This document shows, piece after piece, positions 30,460 to 44,564 of a DNA stretch of 64,000 bases. The notes under the pieces are model-generated. The model was given only the letters and a program-made list of their open reading frames with translations, did not search any database and was not told where the DNA came from. The position numbers and the translations under genes were made by a program. The first letter of the stretch is position 1, and each line of letters begins with the position of its first letter. The DNA is taken from contig CM030940.1 in NCBI GenBank assembly GCA_018136815.1, forward strand, positions 2,525,915-2,589,914, written 5' to 3'. The DNA comes from Isochrysis galbana. Its lineage: Eukaryota; Haptophyta; Isochrysidales; Isochrysidaceae.

Positions 30460-31209
30460 AGCCTCCGAGCCATGTTTGTGCGATGAATTCCCTTGGTGGA
30501 TTCATGAACGCCCCACTGCGATGCTTCCCGCGTCCCTACGGGAGCACGCCCGCCGATAGCACGGTCGTCATCAGCGAGTGCGCATCATTGTCAACAACAC
30601 GCGCCAATGACAATCGACCACATGGAACGAGGATCACAATGTTCGTTCACTTTCGTGCTGTACTTTTATGGCGTCCGATCTGAGTCATGGTCGTGATTGT
30701 CGCCACTCCGTCACTGCTGTCACGATTCGCCGAAACTTAAGGCGTCTGCACCCCGACTATCCACTGCTTGTAAGGTGTGCAAGCAAGAGGTGGCGAACGA
30801 GAGAGACGCCGATTGCGCTAGCATCTGTCCAGGTCCTAGTGCCCCGACCAAGTCTCGCGGTTGTTGCTCACCATAGCATTGTTGGGAGCCGTGGGGAACA
30901 GATACGACAAGGATAGGGAGGCCGTGTACGCCCCTCCGGCCTTTCCCGTGCTAGGCCGATGATGTTTTCAACGCGCCAACCGGCAAGTACTTGCGATTGC
31001 CTCGCGTGCTTGGGTGGGAAACACAGCAGGGGTCTCTCCAAACACAATAAATCAATCTGTTTTTGGCTTTCAAAAAAAACCACAACAACAGTAACAGTCG
31101 AAAAAAAAGACAACTTGATACATACCGCATACAATCAAGATGCTGAAACCTCAGGCCTCAGGTCAGGATTTGTATTTGGCTTCTCGGCCGGCACCCTTGT
31201 CCTTTGTAG
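30460..31209. other. Intergenic
   Basis: 750 bp. 31030-31115 has AAAAACC/AACAGTAACAG sequence reminiscent of the interior of the TIR element at 37948, but no ends were found. No gene. Confidence 0.45.
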
Positions 31210-31226
31210 TACGTAGTACCACTTGT

Positions 31227-32091
31227 CAAAACTATCAGTAAAACTGATAGGGTCATGGGGGCCCCGTGCCCCCCCTCCTCCATCGCAGACACCCCCTGGG
31301 TGGGCCTGCACACTCAACCTCAGCCCCTGCCTGCTGGCAGGGGCTGAGCTGACATCACTCTGGCACAGACCCTCGCCGAGCGCGCATCGCGCGCCGCACG
31401 CATTCGCCTGCACTGGCCCCTGATCGTACTGACCCCCCACTCCACCACTGAGCCACAGTCCACCTGAGCCGCCAGGAGGGCACCCAGGACCAGCGAGGCC
31501 AGCGAGGGAGAGGCAAGAGAGGCCAGGGGCCCAGCCCCAGCCTCCACTGCCCCCTGAGCTGGCCCAGCTGGCCCTCTGGGGGGACCCGAGGGTCCCCTCA
31601 GAGGGGTGCCATGGCGCGCGCAGGCATCGCACGCCCGTAAGAGAACGAAGAGAACCGCGAGAAAAGAACGACAAAAAAAACGACGCGATCTGACCCAAGA
31701 AAAGGTAAGACTCACGCCTGTTTACGGTATGTTTACAGGCCGACACCCCGAGCGACACACGAATGCCGCGAAAACGCGGAGATACTTGAAAAAGACGCGA
31801 GAAGAGGGGGCCAAGACCTCCCAGGGGCACGAAGTGTCACATGCAACAGGCGTTTACGTTTGTTTTGCCACAGGAACACCACACCAGCAGGTCTGCCCCA
31901 GCCCACCCCCTGCACTTGGCCCGTTGTAGTGCACGCGGCCCCCCCCCCGATACCAAAGACAAAGGAATGAAGGGGGTAGTGTAAGGGAGTGAGTAAACTG
32001 GGGTATAGGCGATGTCGTGAGTGAGTACCGTGAGTACGTGGACTGTATAGCTAGCGTGAGTAGCCCGAATCTTCAGATGTTTTATTATTAT
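31227..32091 (+). mobile_element. Short retroposon, complete, perfect 17-bp TSD
   Basis: 865 bp between TACGTAGTACCACTTGT at 31210-31226 and 32092-32108. The head is the stem CTATCAGT-AAA-ACTGATAG (31232-31250), then GGGTCATGGGGGCC. A perfect 10-bp stem with tetraloop follows: AGCCCCTGCC (31322-31331), TGCT, GGCAGGGGCT (31336-31345). The 3' part has the LINE UTR word ACCAAAGACAAAGGAATGA and ends GAATCTTCAGATGTTTTATT with a short TTA repeat. No RT or conserved ORF. Best-preserved member of the family here. Confidence 0.93.
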
Positions 32092-32409
32092 TACGTAGTA
32101 CCACTTGTAGGGTGTAGGGGCCGGGCTCAAACAAGGGGTTTAGGGGTTAGGGGTGACAAAATGACCATCTCCATCTCAAAACAGTGATGGGACATCACGC
32201 TGATATGAGGTCCTGATGTCATGATATCAGGTCCTTTAGACCTGACAAAGGGGTATCAGGTGGGGGCAAAAACAAAGCTGACAAGGCCAACAACAAAACC
32301 ATGAAAAAAAAACTTTTGGCGCGAGGACGCGAGGACGAGGTGGCGCGGGAAGCCTCTCCATCACCCCGCCTCTTCCCGCTAATGTCTGTACTTTTACATA
32401 TACGTAATT

Positions 32410-32718
32410 TTGCCCATTTTATTCACTGCACATGTGGCGTTCCTTCGTCTCTCTCTACTCTCTCTCTGGCGATGGCCAGTGACGACATGGCGCTGGCTCT
32501 TGCCCCAGCCACCGCCCGAGCAGCCTCAGCTTGGGGGACTGAGGACTGAGGAGGTGGACACACTCGAGGGCAGCGCCCTCGAGTGGTCCACAATTGAGGA
32601 GGCTGCCGGCCGCGCGAAGGTCGTGCGCGCCAAGTGCTGCCTCTTCTGCGGGCATTCGTATGTCGGTGGGCCGCACAACATCCGGCAGCATCTCGACAAG
32701 AAAGAAGCTGCCGTGTAG
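32410..32718 (+). pseudogene. hAT transposase N-terminus, BED zinc finger
   Basis: The frame ends RAKCCLFCGHSYVGGPHNIR, then QHLDKKEAAV and a stop. The pattern C-x2-C-x(n)-H-x4-H with VGGPHNIRQHL matches BED fingers of hAT transposases (CKYCG...GGxxRIKxHL). It would bind the element's ends. The rest of the transposase (RNase-H-like DDE domain and dimerisation region) is missing, so it cannot be functional. A better ATG (32472) lies in another frame, so a frameshift upstream of the finger is likely. Confidence 0.75.
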
Positions 32719-32756
32719 GAATGTGCGCGCGTGCAAGCCACGCGCGCAGTTCAAGG

Positions 32757-33560
32757 AAAGACACTCGCAACCAGCTAGTCTCCGAGCCTCTCTTCAGCAC
32801 GGCCGATGAGTTTGCCGCCAAAGCGCCGGCATCATGTGGCTCCGAGTACCTCCTATATACCCACGAACCTATTACGATCCCGGCCTATCATCGGGCAACG
32901 TTTCACGTCCGAATTCCGCTAGCTCCTCGAGAACACGAAGACTGCGCCATGCTCGTGGACCGACTCCCTACGCGTGAATCGATCGATAGCTCTCCTCTCG
33001 TCATCCCTCAAGTAGAGAGGCCGAACTCCGACCACACCATCGCGATTACGGTGGTCAACACTGACCCCAAACCTCTACACCTTCCGTCGTTCCATCCTGT
33101 AGCTTCGCTACAGGTTCGATTCAAAATTCACGCTGGAACACATCGCCGCGTCGGGGACGTCAACTCGCCGGATGTGATTGAGTCGCTCGACGAGGACCAG
33201 CGTAAGCTCCTCGAGGCAGCCAAGATCGACCCCGAAGGCCGTCTCTCGATGCCCCAACGTGAACAAGTTCGTCGTCTACTGGCCCGACGTATCGCTGCTT
33301 TCGCAATTGACCCGACCAACCCGAATCACACTCACGTGATGGAGGTAGAGCTACCGCTCAACCCCGGAGCCGAAGCTCACCGTCACGCACCGTCTAGAGT
33401 TGGACGAGAGGGTGAGAAGATCATAGAGGACGAAGTTTGCGAGATGGAGTCCGCGGGCATCATTAGGAAATCAAATTCGTCGTGGGCCTCTCGAGTCGTG
33501 CTAGTCACTAAGAAGGATGGCTCCGTACGTTTCTGCGTAGATTATCGCGACGTCAAGAAG
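32757..33560 (+). pseudogene. Ty3/gypsy pol fragment (spacer and RT N-terminus) inside the hAT element
   Basis: An open frame reads VASLQVRFKIHAGTHRR, RRLLARRIAAFAIDPTNPN, HTHVMEVELPLNPGAEAHRH, then EVCEMESAGIIRKSNSSWAS, RVVLVTKKDGSVRFCVDYRD. This is the protease-RT linker and the first RT blocks of a Ty3/gypsy polyprotein; the same arrangement is at 49734-48900 (-). Translation breaks off after VDYRD at KKDWESHVLHWELEMVVEEP with a stop at 33635; that acidic end may be the hAT transposase C-terminus. RT catalytic Asp residues are absent. Confidence 0.85.
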
Positions 33561-33779
33561 GATTGGGAGTCCCATGTGCTGCATTGGGAGCTAGAGATGG
33601 TTGTGGAGGAGCCAGAGGACGAAAATGACTGTTAGCTCTGTTTCTGTTCCCATTAGTATTGTAACTATAGTTACTAACTTTATAATACCTGATATTAGGC
33701 TAATATCAGGTTTGATATCAGGTGTTATGTTGTCAAAATCTAACGACCTGATCCCCGACGTCCCATCACTGTCTCAAAA

Positions 33780-37825
<4,046 letters not shown>

Positions 37826-37947
37826 CTGAGTCGCAGTAAAGTAGAAAGTAGTGAGGATGTGTGCATGTGTGCGATACGCGATACTACACCCAGTTCGCTG
37901 GAAACGCGCTTCAAACTTCAAATTTGCTACCTTCGTCACTTAGCCAT

Positions 37948-39245
37948 CCTAGCTGTGAAAAACAGCGGGTGAGGGCTAGAAAAACATTAAAAACAGCGGT
38001 TTTTGGGAATCGAAAATAAACAATAAAAAACAGTGCGAAAAACAGTGGGGCCACATATACCGCAAGGGGGCCAACTAAGTTTATACTTGGTTGACCCATG
38101 GGGGGGCACGAGCCCCCCCCTCTCTCCACTCCTCCCCTGCCATGGGGGAGGAACCACCCATCCTCCTGGCACGCCTGATGGCTTGCCAGGAGGCCACTGC
38201 CCTACTGACCCACTCCCTTCCCCACAGGCTCGCCCCATTCGCCCATCCTGGCCCCTCGTGACCAGCCCATCGCTCCAAACCCCCCTCCCCCCCTGGTCGA
38301 CAGGCAGACAGGTGCAGATTGGGGGCCCCAGAGGCTCAGGAGCGCCAGCGAGGGAGAGGCAGGGGAGGCCAGGGCCCAGCCCCAGCCTCCTCCTGGCCTC
38401 CAGGAGCCTCCAGGGGTCGCCAGGAGCAGCTGCAGGCCTGCCGCAGGCGCGCCATCGCGCGTGCCTGCAGGAGAGGGGAGAGAGAGCGCGGAGAAGGGGG
38501 TGGGCGGAGCGAGAGCTCCGCTCACCGGAAAATAGGTAAGTCCCGCACCTGTTTACAGGATAAGTCGGGGCTGAGACCGCCGCCCACTCGGAGACACAGG
38601 AGGAAGGGGGGAATGATCACCGGGGGGAGGCGCGGGCCACCGGACCATATCTAAGCCCTTCACCCCTATCCCCCTAGTAGTGCACGGGGGGAGTCGCCTT
38701 ATGGCGGGGGGAGAAGGGCCGGGGGAGTGGGGGTGTAGAAAGTTTTCCTACGTGAGTAGAAAGTAGAGGGTCCACGGCCGCGTGTGCGGTGAGACTATTA
38801 AAAGGTTTAATTTTATACCGCAAGGGGGCCTTTCCCCCCCGCGCGGAACGCCTCCGCCTCCGCTCCTCGCTCCTCCGCGTCCTGCGTCCTACGCATACGT
38901 AGGCCGCCGCCGCCGCTGCCGCTGCCCTCTCTCCTCCCCTCGTCCGATGGCGAGCCGCTATCGGTGTTCACAACCCCAAGCCCACGCACGCGTCGCGATC
39001 CGCGCGCGGTGTGGTGTGGTGGTGGTGGCCGCTGTCCCGCGCGCACGCCGCGCTCGAGCGCGCCTGATCCTGCGCGCTGCGCGCACGCGCGCACGCCGCG
39101 CTCGCGCGCGCCGCGCACGGGCGGTCCCCAGCCCCAGCCCCACTCTAAAAAAACAGTGGCATAAATGGAGGGCGTTTGAAAAACAGTGAAAAACATTGTT
39201 TTTGGCCTCCGAAAAAAAACACTGTTTCTGTCTTTCACGGCTAGG
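37948..39245. mobile_element. 1298-bp TIR element with 8-bp TSD
   Basis: Ends CCTAGCTGTGAAAAACAG (37948-37965) and the complement CCTAGCCGTGAAAGACAG (39228-39245), with TTAGCCAT duplicated at 37940-37947 and 39246-39253. The ends match the MITE at 10679 as CCTAnnTGTGAAAnACAG. The interior has AAAACAGTG/AAACAGCGG words at both sides and a GC-rich core, but no transposase; a retroposon is nested at 38073-38813. Part of the same core occurs inverted at 57130-57340 without that retroposon. Confidence 0.92.
38073..38813 (+). mobile_element. Short retroposon nested in the TIR element, 17-bp TSD
   Basis: 741 bp between TATACCGCAAGGGGGCC at 38056-38072 and 38814-38830. Head AACTAAGTTTATACTTGGTT, then GACCCATGGGGGGG; stem CCTCCTGGCA (38162-38171) with TGCCAGGAGG (38184-38193). 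The tail ends ATTAAAAGGTTTAATTT. The uninterrupted target (complement of TACCGCAGGGGGCCTT) can be read at about 57208-57226, confirming the insertion. Confidence 0.93.
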
Positions 39246-39589
39246 TTAGCCATTTGCTTGTACTAATTACACCGCTGGCGCTGGGAATTGATTACTGAGC
39301 TCTTTACTCTTTACTCGTCAAAAGGGTTAGTAATCGAGCCCGGAGCGCGTCTGCTGCTGTCTACAAACCCTGGCTACCAAGCTCAGGTCGTTTGCCTTCA
39401 TTTGGTACCCCTCGTTTCCAAATACGCGATGTGTCGGTACAAAAAAAACTTATTGTATTTGAGCAAGGGCACCCACCTCATAGTGCTCAACCATGTCTAT
39501 AAATGGAATGGCGGCTGATGATGTAGTACGCAAGCGATTGCAATGGATAATAAGAAAGTTGGACGATAACTTTAAAAAATTCATCTTAC
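39246..39589. other. Spacer between TIR element and the acidic exon
   Basis: No kinase motif or other exon on either strand. If the acidic exon at 39590 belongs to the kinase gene, this is intron. Confidence 0.4.
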
Positions 39590-39712
39590 CTCCTCAATCT
39601 CCTCCTCACTCTCGTCCTCCTCCTCCTCGCTCTCCTCCTCGCTGACGTCGCTGGCGTCACTGCCGCCGTTCCAGTCGTCTTCCGAGTCGTCGGTCTCCTC
39701 CTGGTGCTGCAT
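39590..39712 (-). CDS. Possible first exon, acidic N-terminus (41 codons)
   Basis: ATG at 39712 opens MQHQEETDDSEDDWNGGSDA, then an almost pure Glu/Ser/Asp run ending EIEE, directly followed by a consensus donor GTAAGAT (phase 0). It is compact and clean, and looks like a real 5' exon. It could be the start of the GCKIII kinase gene 1.8 kb downstream, but no exon with the kinase Gly-rich loop lies between. It could equally belong to another - strand gene whose later exons were lost to the transposon. Confidence 0.4.
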
Positions 39713-40627
39713 TTCGATGGACGAGCAAGGAAGAAGAGGAAACGTTGGGTAGTAGGTGAGGAAGGGCAGGAGGAAGGGCAGGAAGGGCGCCCAATTTTTT
39801 TGTGGAAGAAACGTTAGAGGCGAGCACCATGCCGATCTACCGTATCAGGGGTGCTCGCGGGGGGGCTCATGGTAGGGTGAGAGTGAGGGAAAGGAGACCA
39901 AATGAAGGCAAGCCGCCTCCCAAGCTAGAAGCTGGTAGCTCGGATAGTAATAGTAAACTCAAGGCTCAAGGCGGACAAGGACACAATGACTCTATCGTCA
40001 GTAAACTGTAAACTGATATAGGGTCATGGAGTGCGCGCCGCTCCCCTCCCCCTCCCCCCCTCTGCCGCCGACCCCTCTGAGATGGACGACCTACTCACTA
40101 CTCATGCACAAGACGAGTTGGACGTTGCCACACACCACACATCCAATTGGCGACGGAGAGGAGGAACAGTTTAACAGTCTGCGGCGGGAGGCGGGAGGCG
40201 CGGTTGGAGGAGGCCAGGATGGGAAGCAGATGGGCTCCACTTCAGCTCCAGAGATGGAGGCGGGATGACGAGGTTAGGTGACGACAAGCGCGACGACGGA
40301 GCGGACATTTTTGTAGCAAGCGTGAGCGAGGATGAGAGGGCGAGGTTGGATGTCGTGTTGTGGTAGTTGATAGTTGAGTGTTAAGATTGTGAAACAGGGA
40401 CGAGAACGCGGTAAACGGGGTGAGAACGCGAACGAGAACGAGGGACGAGGACGAGAGGCTACCAGGACCGATCGGACGAAAAGATACCGAAAGACAACGG
40501 CAGACGCACCAGACTCACGCCAACACTCTCAACACTAACATCTAACATATCTTCAGATTATCTTCGCCACGGACCGACAGAGAGAGAACAAACAAGGAAG
40601 ACCGACAGAGAGAGACAATCAATCACT
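39713..40627. other. Intergenic: retroposon head and LTR-like sequence
   Basis: 39985-40080 has a retroposon head, ATCGTCAGTAAACTGTAAAC then GGGTCATGGAGTG, with C-runs after it. 40390-40560 (GAGAACGCGAACGAGAACGA and the end CCAACACTCTCAACACTAAC) resembles, inverted, 24565-24735 and is probably an LTR remnant. Confidence 0.45.
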
Positions 40628-42193
40628 CTAAAGCCTACAATCATACCGCCTCACGAGGCGACCTCTTGCACATCCTTGTATGCGTATTGCAGCGCGCCGT
40701 CGGTCTATGCGGCGACGTTGTGCATTGCAATACCAGCTCGAGACTGCCATCGCAAGTGCAAGGCGTTGCTTCTCCCTCGTCAAGCGTACTGGAAATCGAT
40801 CCTCGTCCACGTCTCCATCACACTCCAATTGCGAACTTATGACATCATTGCCGACAAGAGTAGACATTCCTTCGTCCACCCTTGGGCGACGCTTCCCTGA
40901 CAAGCACCGATCGGCTCCCGTGCAGCAGCATTGATCACGTTGCAATGATAGAACGCGCACCTCGTGCATCAATACCTCCAGCTTTGTTCTCGTGCTCTGC
41001 TCAGCAACTAGGAACTCGTGGCACGGGTCAAGCGCTGCGTCTGCCATCACAGGCCGTGCCGCCTCACACATGTGTGCATCCTTCGGCACCTCATCTAACG
41101 AGACCAACTTTTCCTTGAGCACAGCGGCATCTCTCACTGCAGCTTCTCGACTATCAAACGCAATCTTATAGTCGGCCTCCGCGAGCTCCGCTCTCTCAAG
41201 AGCATGGAGTCGCTCGGTAGCTGCCGTTTGAAGTGCTGCGCGTAACTCGCCATTTCGGACTATCACGCGCCTTGCGATTTCCCTCTCCTTGAGGAGAGCC
41301 CCCTTTGCCTGCGTGGCATGCACCTCAGAGACCACGAGTTCATTAGTCATAACGCGAGCCGCTATCTCGGCGGCTTCTGCTCGGGCCGTGGCATCCGCGA
41401 GTTCCTTCATCGCATTTTTTCGTTCGATCACCTCGGCAAATCTGTGGGCCCAAGCCTTGTTGAGGGGTGCCTGAAAAAGCCTTGTAGCACCTTCAGTGGG
41501 AGGCGACCTCAATCCTTCGAGCTCTCCTGCATCGCCGTGCGCAGACGTTTCCTCTTCCGTAGTCGTGAGAGAAAGCCCGTCCATGCCAACTTGCTGCATG
41601 CGGTCTGCGCACGTGATGAAGGGCGGGCCACAAATGGCATCAAGATCCTCCATCCACAGTTGTGAATCTTCACTGAGCTCCAGTGGTGTGCTAGCTTGTG
41701 GAGTTGGGGGAGCATCCGACCACTCATCGTCTAGGCTTGAAGAATCGACCATCTCGCGTGTCGCAGTGAAGTTTGGACGCGCTGCTGTCAAAGCAGCTAT
41801 CGATGGAACTCTCGTAAGCAGCCCAATCGTTGGGTGGGAGCACAAGGTTCCGGTATCGGAGGCATGGGAGTCAGCATTTGCGGTCTCGGGCCCTGGTTTC
41901 CAGGCGACTTTCCTTGACTTCGCAGGTTCTGCCTTTGGAGCGGTGGCGCAGCGTAGGGGCCCTCGATTCTGAAGCGTCGGCGCACTCCTTGGCCTGAGAG
42001 GGAGTCTGCGTGGCTTGTCCTCGAGTTGTTGAAGATGCGGCGAGCTCCGCCTTTGCGCTCGTATTACCGATTGAGAAACCTCGGTGGATGTGGCCAATCT
42101 CGTGGCGGCGCGTGTTGCGGCTGCCTCGGCCTGTGCGCGCCGCATCTTGGCGCGCTCCAGGTTGCGTGGAGGGCTGGGAGGCGGGAACAGCAT
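40628..42193 (-). CDS. Coiled-coil protein with C-terminal IQ motif
   Basis: Single exon of 521 residues, starting at ATG 42193 (MLFPPPSPPRNLERAKMRRA). Residues 1-200 are basic then Ser/Pro-rich and probably disordered. From about 245 to 370 is a long predicted coiled coil (AWAHRFAEVIERKNAMKELA, ARAEAAEIAARVMTNELVVS, LHALERAELAEADYKIAFDS). A second helical part holds a CCC cluster (RDQCCCTGADRC). The end, RRRIDRRRAAIRIQGCARGR, is an IQ motif (IQxxxRGxxxR), which binds calmodulin or related EF-hand proteins. Such proteins are common in flagella and centrosomes; that location is only a guess. Confidence 0.75.
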   Translation of the reverse strand: MLFPPPSPPRNLERAKMRRAQAEAAATRAATRLATSTEVSQSVIRAQRRSSPHLQQLEDKPRRLPLRPRSAPTLQNRGPLRCATAPKAEPAKSRKVAWKPGPETANADSHASDTGTLCSHPTIGLLTRVPSIAALTAARPNFTATREMVDSSSLDDEWSDAPPTPQASTPLELSEDSQLWMEDLDAICGPPFITCADRMQQVGMDGLSLTTTEEETSAHGDAGELEGLRSPPTEGATRLFQAPLNKAWAHRFAEVIERKNAMKELADATARAEAAEIAARVMTNELVVSEVHATQAKGALLKEREIARRVIVRNGELRAALQTAATERLHALERAELAEADYKIAFDSREAAVRDAAVLKEKLVSLDEVPKDAHMCEAARPVMADAALDPCHEFLVAEQSTRTKLEVLMHEVRVLSLQRDQCCCTGADRCLSGKRRPRVDEGMSTLVGNDVISSQLECDGDVDEDRFPVRLTREKQRLALAMAVSSWYCNAQRRRIDRRRAAIRIQGCARGRLVRRYDCRL

Positions 42194-42854
42194 GCGAGCC
42201 AAGTGGCAGGTAAACCGGAGCTGGACCCAGTGTTTTTCACAGCAGGTATAAGCTTCAGCATCATCGGTACTCCTACCCGGGTGTGAACAGTTGAAAAGTA
42301 CAACATTTAAAGGGGGTTTGTAGCACTCTGGGTCGGGGGTGAGCGCTCTGCGTTACCTCACAGTTCTGGTAGCACCATCGGCATGAACCCAAGTCGATGG
42401 AACCTTTTGTACAGCCGCTCCCCGTCGTCCTCGTTGATCGATGCCAGCTTCGACATTCGACATCGGCATCTTCGAGCTAGCGTAAGCGTAATGCGTAATG
42501 CGTAACATGTAACATCCAACATCCTTGATCCTTGTTGATTTGAACCTTGAACGTTGCTGAACCGCCCTTGCTTCACGTTAAACGCGTGTGCCTCTTCTCT
42601 CGGGGTATCTAGAGCCTCAGCGTATCTTAGACTGACCTCTTGAATGCTTGGTGCTTGGGGTTGGGGTTGGGTTTGTGCTAAGATAGTACGCCGGTGCACA
42701 GGGGCAGGGGCAGGGGCAGGGGCTCGTATAGTGGATAGTGGTGTACGTTATCTCTTACTCTTATCTCTTGCACTCTCACTCTTAAGCGGCTGCAGGAAGC
42801 ACCTTTATTGAAGGTGAGTGAAGGTGCTTTGCGACAGTTGACAGTTGACAGTTG
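42194..42854. other. Intergenic left of the foldback element
   Basis: 660 bp with short GGGGCA and GTTGACA tandem repeats (42700-42722, 42836-42853). No gene. The outer part (TATCTCTT..., CTTAAGCGGC at 42745-42792) is loosely mirrored at 43108-43130. Confidence 0.5.
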
Positions 42855-43097
42855 AGTGCTCTGAGCTCCATACATTACGATAAATGGCATGTTCGTTCCA
42901 TTATAATTATAGTAGTTAGTAGTATATATATACTATATACTGATTACTGATACTGTCGTAAATACACCCCGTCGTCGAGGTAACTGCGACATGCACATGC
43001 ACATGCATTGGGAATATAGTATATATATACTACTAACTACTATAATTATAATGGAACGAACATGCCATTTATCGTAATGTATGGAGCTCAGAGCACT
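42855..43097. repeat. Foldback element: 84-bp perfect inverted repeat, 75-nt loop
   Basis: Arms 42855-42938 and 43014-43097 are exact complements. The outer end reads AGTGCTCTGAGCTCCATAC and the inner end TAGTAGTATATATATACTAT. It would form a hairpin of 84 bp. The AT-rich inner part and absence of coding content suit a MITE or foldback transposon, or the source of a small-RNA hairpin. A weaker mirrored zone continues outward on both sides. Confidence 0.92.
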
Positions 43098-43140
43098 TCG
43101 CACTTCGCCGCTTAAGAGTTAAGAGATATAAGGTATTAGG

Positions 43141-43160
43141 TCGCGTTCCGTCGAAAGAGG
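43141..43160 (+). repeat. TCGCGTTCCGTCAAAAGAGG motif, copy 3 (one mismatch)
   Basis: Matches copies at 14906 and 16499 except for one G, and is again followed by a T-rich stretch. It lies just outside the foldback element. Confidence 0.55.
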
Positions 43161-43339
43161 ACCATGCGAACAGTGTTTTATTTTTTTACATCCCCTAAGT
43201 AAGGTGTACTTATTTATTTTGATATACTAGTAATCCCCCCCCCTGCCTCATCTACCCTGCGAACATTTTCACTACTAGAGCGTCTAAAAATAAAGCATAG
43301 TACAACAAAAATGCAACACCGGGGCGAGAGTAGTAGCGG

Positions 43340-43850
43340 ACGTACGGCTAACTAAATGTGTGGAGCTCTCGGGTGCTATGCCGCAGAAGCGGCACGTCGG
43401 GTCGTCCGCGAATCTGTTCGCCGTCGCTATCCTCCTATGGAGGGTTTGTTTGAAATGCATATATGAGTCCCGCGGTGTTAGAAAGTTGTACTTGTAGAGT
43501 TGTGATATCTGTCCCCATTTCCCCGCGAGGGCCGGTATTCTCTTTTCCCATCTTCAGGTGGACTTTTGTCTTCTCGTTTTTCTCATTGCGAGAAATGCTT
43601 TGGTTAGTGTCTTCACGTTTATGTCTTCCAGCGTTCGTCGCGTGCCCTTAACCGTGTATTCTTGTGGTATTGGTATTGGGTAGGCCGTTTCGGCCGGCCC
43701 GTCGTACGCTCGTCCCCACTTAAGCGGGGCGTATAGCTCGTCCTTCGACGGTTATGGGTTTGATTTGTCGTATATATGGGGCTCGCCCATAACGTTAAGC
43801 TTGACTTCGTGGTACTCTTCTCCCCTGTGTACAAAGTACAAAGTATCTAA
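43340..43850 (-). mobile_element. LINE ORF2 C-terminal fragment, decayed
   Basis: The - strand reads LAGKWGQISQLYKYNFLTPR, DSYMHFKQTLHRRIATANRF and ADDPTCRFCGIAPESSTHL. This is homologous to YLHFKHITHRRIATANRFAH...CRLCMATDESSTHLGECP at 18460. Upstream, DELYAPLKWGRAYDGPAETA extends the match region. At least two in-frame stops and no 3' UTR; a dead fragment. Confidence 0.85.
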
Positions 43851-44564
43851 GCTCTTTGTCGACCCATATGTCCCCTAAGCTGTGTGCGTCCGGGGTTCCT
43901 GAGGGGCTAACTCATGTTCCTCCTGAGTGGGGGCTGAGGCGCTAGATTTTATGAAATATTCTAATTATGTGATGATTTCACGTTGTCTAGCGTCTAGCAC
44001 TAGCACAAGCACACCAGGGTCGGCGCCACGGTAGGCCGAGAAGAAAGAGCGAGGAGCGTTGCCCTCTCTGTCTCCGGCGAACTTGACATCGACCGCTAGC
44101 GCATCAACTGGGAATAACTGATGAGGAGTCGACCATGCCGAATCCATTTTGTTCCCTGCCGGCTGCCGGGCATGGCTATTGCTATTGCTACTCCGCCGTC
44201 TGGGTCCCTGCTGATGATGGAGGGGGGTCCAGAGCAGCGAGAACCGAGAGATTCCACTTTCCTGTTGGCCCCGAGGTGCTAGCCGTCAGCGCAGTGATGT
44301 CACCTAAGAAGACAAGCGGATGCCGGGCTCTACCTTTTCACATCGGGAATCGGGCTACAGTCTACAGTGAGAGAATGTGGAGTGTGGCGACGAACTTCAA
44401 TATGCTCTGACGGTTTGTATCATCCTGGAAAGCCAAGAATATAGGTCCACAAGGATATGCCCAGAACATTCACTACAGAACAACCAGGATGGATAGCAAA
44501 AGAGCTAGGATCATCACGAGGAGCCATCATGCCACCCCGTTGGCTCACTCACCTTCGCCCGAGC
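43851..44564. other. Intergenic downstream of the PiT gene
   Basis: About 700 bp with no credible exon or recognised repeat; probably includes the PiT gene's 3' UTR (- strand). Confidence 0.5.

Larger units (their letters stand above)
32182..33771 (+). mobile_element. hAT DNA transposon carrying a Ty3/gypsy pol segment
   Basis: Ends start CAGTGATGGGAC on both sides (32182 and the complement of 33771), typical of hAT inverted repeats, with the 8-bp duplication TCTCAAAA at 32174-32181 and 33772-33779. Subterminal GATATCAGGT words recur near both ends (32219-32255 and 33688-33723), possible transposase-binding sites. Inside, 32610-32718 encodes a BED zinc finger, the usual N-terminus of a hAT transposase. 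The catalytic body is absent; in its place stands a gypsy pol segment (about 32760-33560). Confidence 0.9.

Noticed and set aside
31227-31380. Calling the retroposon 5' structure an HDV-like ribozyme
   Set aside because: A strong stem is visible, but I could not fit the nested double pseudoknot or the catalytic cytosine with confidence.
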